20,567 nucleotides of DNA from CAIOZW01 sp049317725 (GTDB lineage: Bacteria > Acidobacteriota > Blastocatellia > RBC074): NCBI GenBank assembly GCA_049317725.1, contig JBMOHS010000059.1:1-20567 (forward strand). The letters are read 5' to 3'. The notes below the pieces were generated by a model, which was given only the letters and a program-made list of their open reading frames with translations, did not search any database and was not told the origin of the DNA. Of the stretch, positions 18,644 to 20,567 are shown in pieces. Position numbers and translations under genes: made by a program. Positions within the stretch are counted from its first letter, which is position 1, and every line of letters begins with the position of its first letter.

Positions 18644-19024
18644 TCAGAAGGGGAGGTCAGAGTCGTCCTCTTCGTCCTCGAGATCTTCCTCCTCCTCTTC
18701 CTCCCCGTCATCTGAGGAGGGGGAGGGCGCCGCCGGCCGCGAGGGCGTTCGGGATGTCGACTCGGCTTGATAGGGGGTGAGACGAACCGTACCCCCCTTG
18801 TCCTGGAGGAGGACCTCAACGCGCCGTTCGGCGGCTTCGAGATGGGATTGGCAGTGGCGTGCCAGGGCGATTCCCTGCTCGAAGAGGTCGAGCGCGCGCT
18901 CGAGGGGCAGTTCACCCGACTCCAGTTGACGGACGATCGTTTCAAGAAGACGGAGCGAACCGTCAAAGGTTCGATTGTCGGGTGGTGTCGCCAGGTTGGA
19001 ATCCACGGTCGTCTTGGTTGTCAT
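18644..19024 (-). CDS. xseB: Exodeoxyribonuclease VII small subunit with acidic SSB-like tail
   Basis: XseB is the small subunit that binds several-fold to XseA in exonuclease VII. The conserved helical hairpin covers about 20-75: FDGSLRLLETIVRQLESGEL, then LPLERALDLFEQGIALARHC. Usual XseB proteins are 60-90 aa. This one has 126, because a disordered extension follows: a Ser/Pro/Ala-rich linker, a run of Glu and Asp, and the final residues EDDSDLPF. That terminus closely resembles the C-terminal tip of single-strand DNA-binding protein (DDDIPF in E. coli). The ATG overlaps the xseA stop by 4 nt, so both subunits are coupled. Confidence 0.93.
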   Translation of the reverse strand: MTTKTTVDSNLATPPDNRTFDGSLRLLETIVRQLESGELPLERALDLFEQGIALARHCQSHLEAAERRVEVLLQDKGGTVRLTPYQAESTSRTPSRPAAPSPSSDDGEEEEEEDLEDEEDDSDLPF

Positions 19025-20451
19025 CTCGTTGAAGTCTCCCGTTCAGTGGTGTCGACGAGGTCGACGCTGGACGCCACGGCGTTGACTGTACCGTCGGCAA
19101 AACGAAGAGAGATCGAATCACCCGGTGAGATCGTTGCCGCCCGGGTCACCAGCCGGCCATCTTCACACCGTGCGATCAAATACCCTCGTGCGAGAACTCC
19201 CAACGGGGAGAGGGCGTCGAGTTTTCCTGCCCAGCCAGCCAACTCGACCCCAACAGCTCTCAACTTGCCTTCGATTGCTCGGGTCAATCGTTCTTCCCCG
19301 TCGAGAACTCGGGCCCGCGCGACCTTAAAGATGGCCCGAGGATCGGTTCGTGCGAGGGAGGACCGGGCAACATCGAGGCGACGGCGCTGCTCGGCCAGCC
19401 GATCGGGAAGGGCACGGAGGAGCCGATGTTCAAGTTCCCGGCAACGGCGCTCGCCACGAACCAAGCGCAGACCGACTTCGCGAAATCCACGGCTCTCGCG
19501 CAGCGACTGCATCGCCCACTGGGCCCGGTCCAATCGATGTCTGACGGCGACCCGCAGGCTATTCTCCAAGTCGTCGACCCGTTGTCGCAGTTCATCCATC
19601 CCGGCAGTCACCCGTTCCGCCGCAACGGACGGGGTTGCTGCCCGAAGGTCCGCGACGAAGTCGGCAATGGTGAAGTCCGTCTCATGGCCAACCGCCGAGA
19701 TCACTGGGATCTCGGACGCGGCAATCGCACGAGCAACCTCTTCCTCATTGAATGCCCAGAGATCCTCCATCGAACCGCCCCCGCGCCCGACGATCATGAC
19801 GTCGATTCGGTTGTCGCGCTCCCGACTCGAATCACGGGAGAGTTGGTTGAGGGACCCGATCGCCGCTGCAATCTCGCGCGCCGCGCCGGCTCCCTGCACC
19901 CGCGTCGGGGCAATCACCACGGAGAGCTGAGGGTTCCTTCGTCCAAGGACGTGGAGGATGTCCTGGAGCACCGCCCCCTCGCGCGAGGTAACGATTCCAA
20001 TCCGCCGGGGAAGACGGGGGATTGGTCGCTTGCGCCGCTCATCGAAGAGCCCCTCAGCATCCAGTCTCCGGCGCAGCTGCTCGTACGCGACGTGTAAGGC
20101 CCCGACGCCAACTGGCTCGATCACCTCGACCACCAGCTGGTGGTGGCCTCGCGCAGCATAGATGCCAATCGAACCCCGAACCCGCACCGCCATCCCATTC
20201 TCCGGGACAAATCGCGAGAGCTGGTTGCCCTGGCGGAAGAAGGCGCACGGGAGCTGCGATTCCGCATCCTTGAGGGTAAAGTACCAGTGGCCAACTCCAC
20301 TGCGGACAAAGCCCGTGACCTGCCCCTCGACCAGCACCGTTGAATATGCACGTCGGAGGGTAGCCTGCAATCGTCTGGTGATTTCGGTGACGGTCAGGAC
20401 CTCGGGTCCGCGAAACAAGGTCTCGAAGTTCGTCGATCGTCGATTGCTCAT
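19021..20451 (-). CDS. xseA: Exodeoxyribonuclease VII large subunit
   Basis: XseA is the catalytic subunit of exonuclease VII, which degrades single-stranded DNA from both ends into oligonucleotides. An N-terminal OB-fold (about 18-110) contains VLVEGQVTGFVRSGVGHWYF. The catalytic domain shows GIVTSREGAVLQDILHVLGR, then GRGGGSMEDLWAFN, and SAVGHETDFTIADFVADLRA followed by ATPSVAAE. All are family signatures. A long coiled-coil-prone, Arg/Leu-rich region follows, then the C-terminal segment (LGVLARGYLIARCEDGRLV). The 476-aa length is normal. The ATG at 20451 has GGGAA upstream and overlaps the stop of a preceding gene (TGATG). It overlaps xseB by 4 nt. Confidence 0.96.
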   Translation of the reverse strand: MSNRRSTNFETLFRGPEVLTVTEITRRLQATLRRAYSTVLVEGQVTGFVRSGVGHWYFTLKDAESQLPCAFFRQGNQLSRFVPENGMAVRVRGSIGIYAARGHHQLVVEVIEPVGVGALHVAYEQLRRRLDAEGLFDERRKRPIPRLPRRIGIVTSREGAVLQDILHVLGRRNPQLSVVIAPTRVQGAGAAREIAAAIGSLNQLSRDSSRERDNRIDVMIVGRGGGSMEDLWAFNEEEVARAIAASEIPVISAVGHETDFTIADFVADLRAATPSVAAERVTAGMDELRQRVDDLENSLRVAVRHRLDRAQWAMQSLRESRGFREVGLRLVRGERRCRELEHRLLRALPDRLAEQRRRLDVARSSLARTDPRAIFKVARARVLDGEERLTRAIEGKLRAVGVELAGWAGKLDALSPLGVLARGYLIARCEDGRLVTRAATISPGDSISLRFADGTVNAVASSVDLVDTTERETSTR

Positions 20452-20567
20452 CAGATTCCCGCCTGTGGAGTCGATGCCCGCTTGCCTCTGGGGGTCGTCC
20501 GATCCAAGACTCGGACAAAGGACGCCTGCATCTTACCACTGCCCCACTCGCTCTCCAAGGTAGCTGC
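20451..20567 (-). CDS. C-terminal fragment of an unidentified gene upstream of xseA
   Basis: A frame is open from the right edge to a TGA at 20453-20451, encoding the last 38 residues of a protein (from AATLESEWGSGKMQASFVRV to STPQAGI). The TGA shares a base with the xseA ATG (TGATG), an arrangement typical of translationally coupled genes, which supports it being real. I do not recognise the product. The fragment is polar and basic, with no membrane segment or motif. Confidence 0.5.
   Translation of the reverse strand, partial: AATLESEWGSGKMQASFVRVLDRTTPRGKRASTPQAGI

Noticed and set aside
18767..19930. 387-codon plus-strand frame opposite xseA and xseB
   Set aside because: Arg/Ser-rich antisense shadow of two certain genes.
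20500..20567. tRNA D-arm look-alike on the minus strand (GGGGCAGTGGTAAGATGC)
   Set aside because: There is no acceptor-stem pairing, no anticodon arm and no TTCGA-type T-loop at the right distance. The same bases fit an open frame coupled to xseA.

Overview
This window is about 20.6 kb of moderately GC-rich bacterial chromosome. It carries 18 protein genes that look complete, two genes cut by the window edges, and two parS sites. I see no rRNA, tRNA, CRISPR array, insertion sequence or phage gene. The long YidC with a periplasmic domain points to a diderm (Gram-negative-type) cell. The gene order rpmH-rnpA-yidD-yidC-khpB-mnmE-mnmG-rsmG-parA-parB-bactofilin resembles Nitrospirota or deltaproteobacterial-type lineages rather than enterics. 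The sequence alone does not fix the phylum.

Left part (1-2179, minus strand): an XRE/Cro-type regulator runs off the left edge, with a perfect 9-bp inverted repeat over its likely promoter. Upstream of it lies a SUMF1/FGE-fold gene without active-site cysteines. An in-frame TAG separates its domain from what looks like its own export signal.

Middle part (2010-7467, plus strand): a good sigma-70-like promoter precedes four close-packed genes. They encode a membrane GT2 glycosyltransferase, a small zinc-ribbon membrane protein, an exported M14-type metallopeptidase and an MtaD/Atz-Trz-type amidohydrolase. A strong hairpin lies between this cluster and the converging minus-strand block.

Right part (7718-20567, minus strand): this is read from right to left. 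xseA, xseB and ispA come first (exonuclease VII and isoprenoid synthesis), preceded by the tail of one unidentified gene. Next comes the classical origin-proximal block: ribosomal protein L34, RNase P protein, the YidD/YidC insertase pair, the KH-R3H protein KhpB, the tRNA wobble-uridine enzymes MnmE and MnmG, and the 16S rRNA methylase RsmG. It ends with ParA, ParB and a bactofilin. Two identical consensus parS sites sit between rsmG and parA, so this is probably the chromosomal centromere-like region. dnaA, dnaN and recognisable DnaA boxes are absent.

Most of the window is housekeeping. The least ordinary points are the SSB-like C-terminal tip on XseB, the amber codon in the SUMF1 gene, the degenerate GXXG loop in KhpB, the bactofilin directly after parB, and the operator-like palindrome of the edge regulator. 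I did not find a convincing wholly new multi-gene system.
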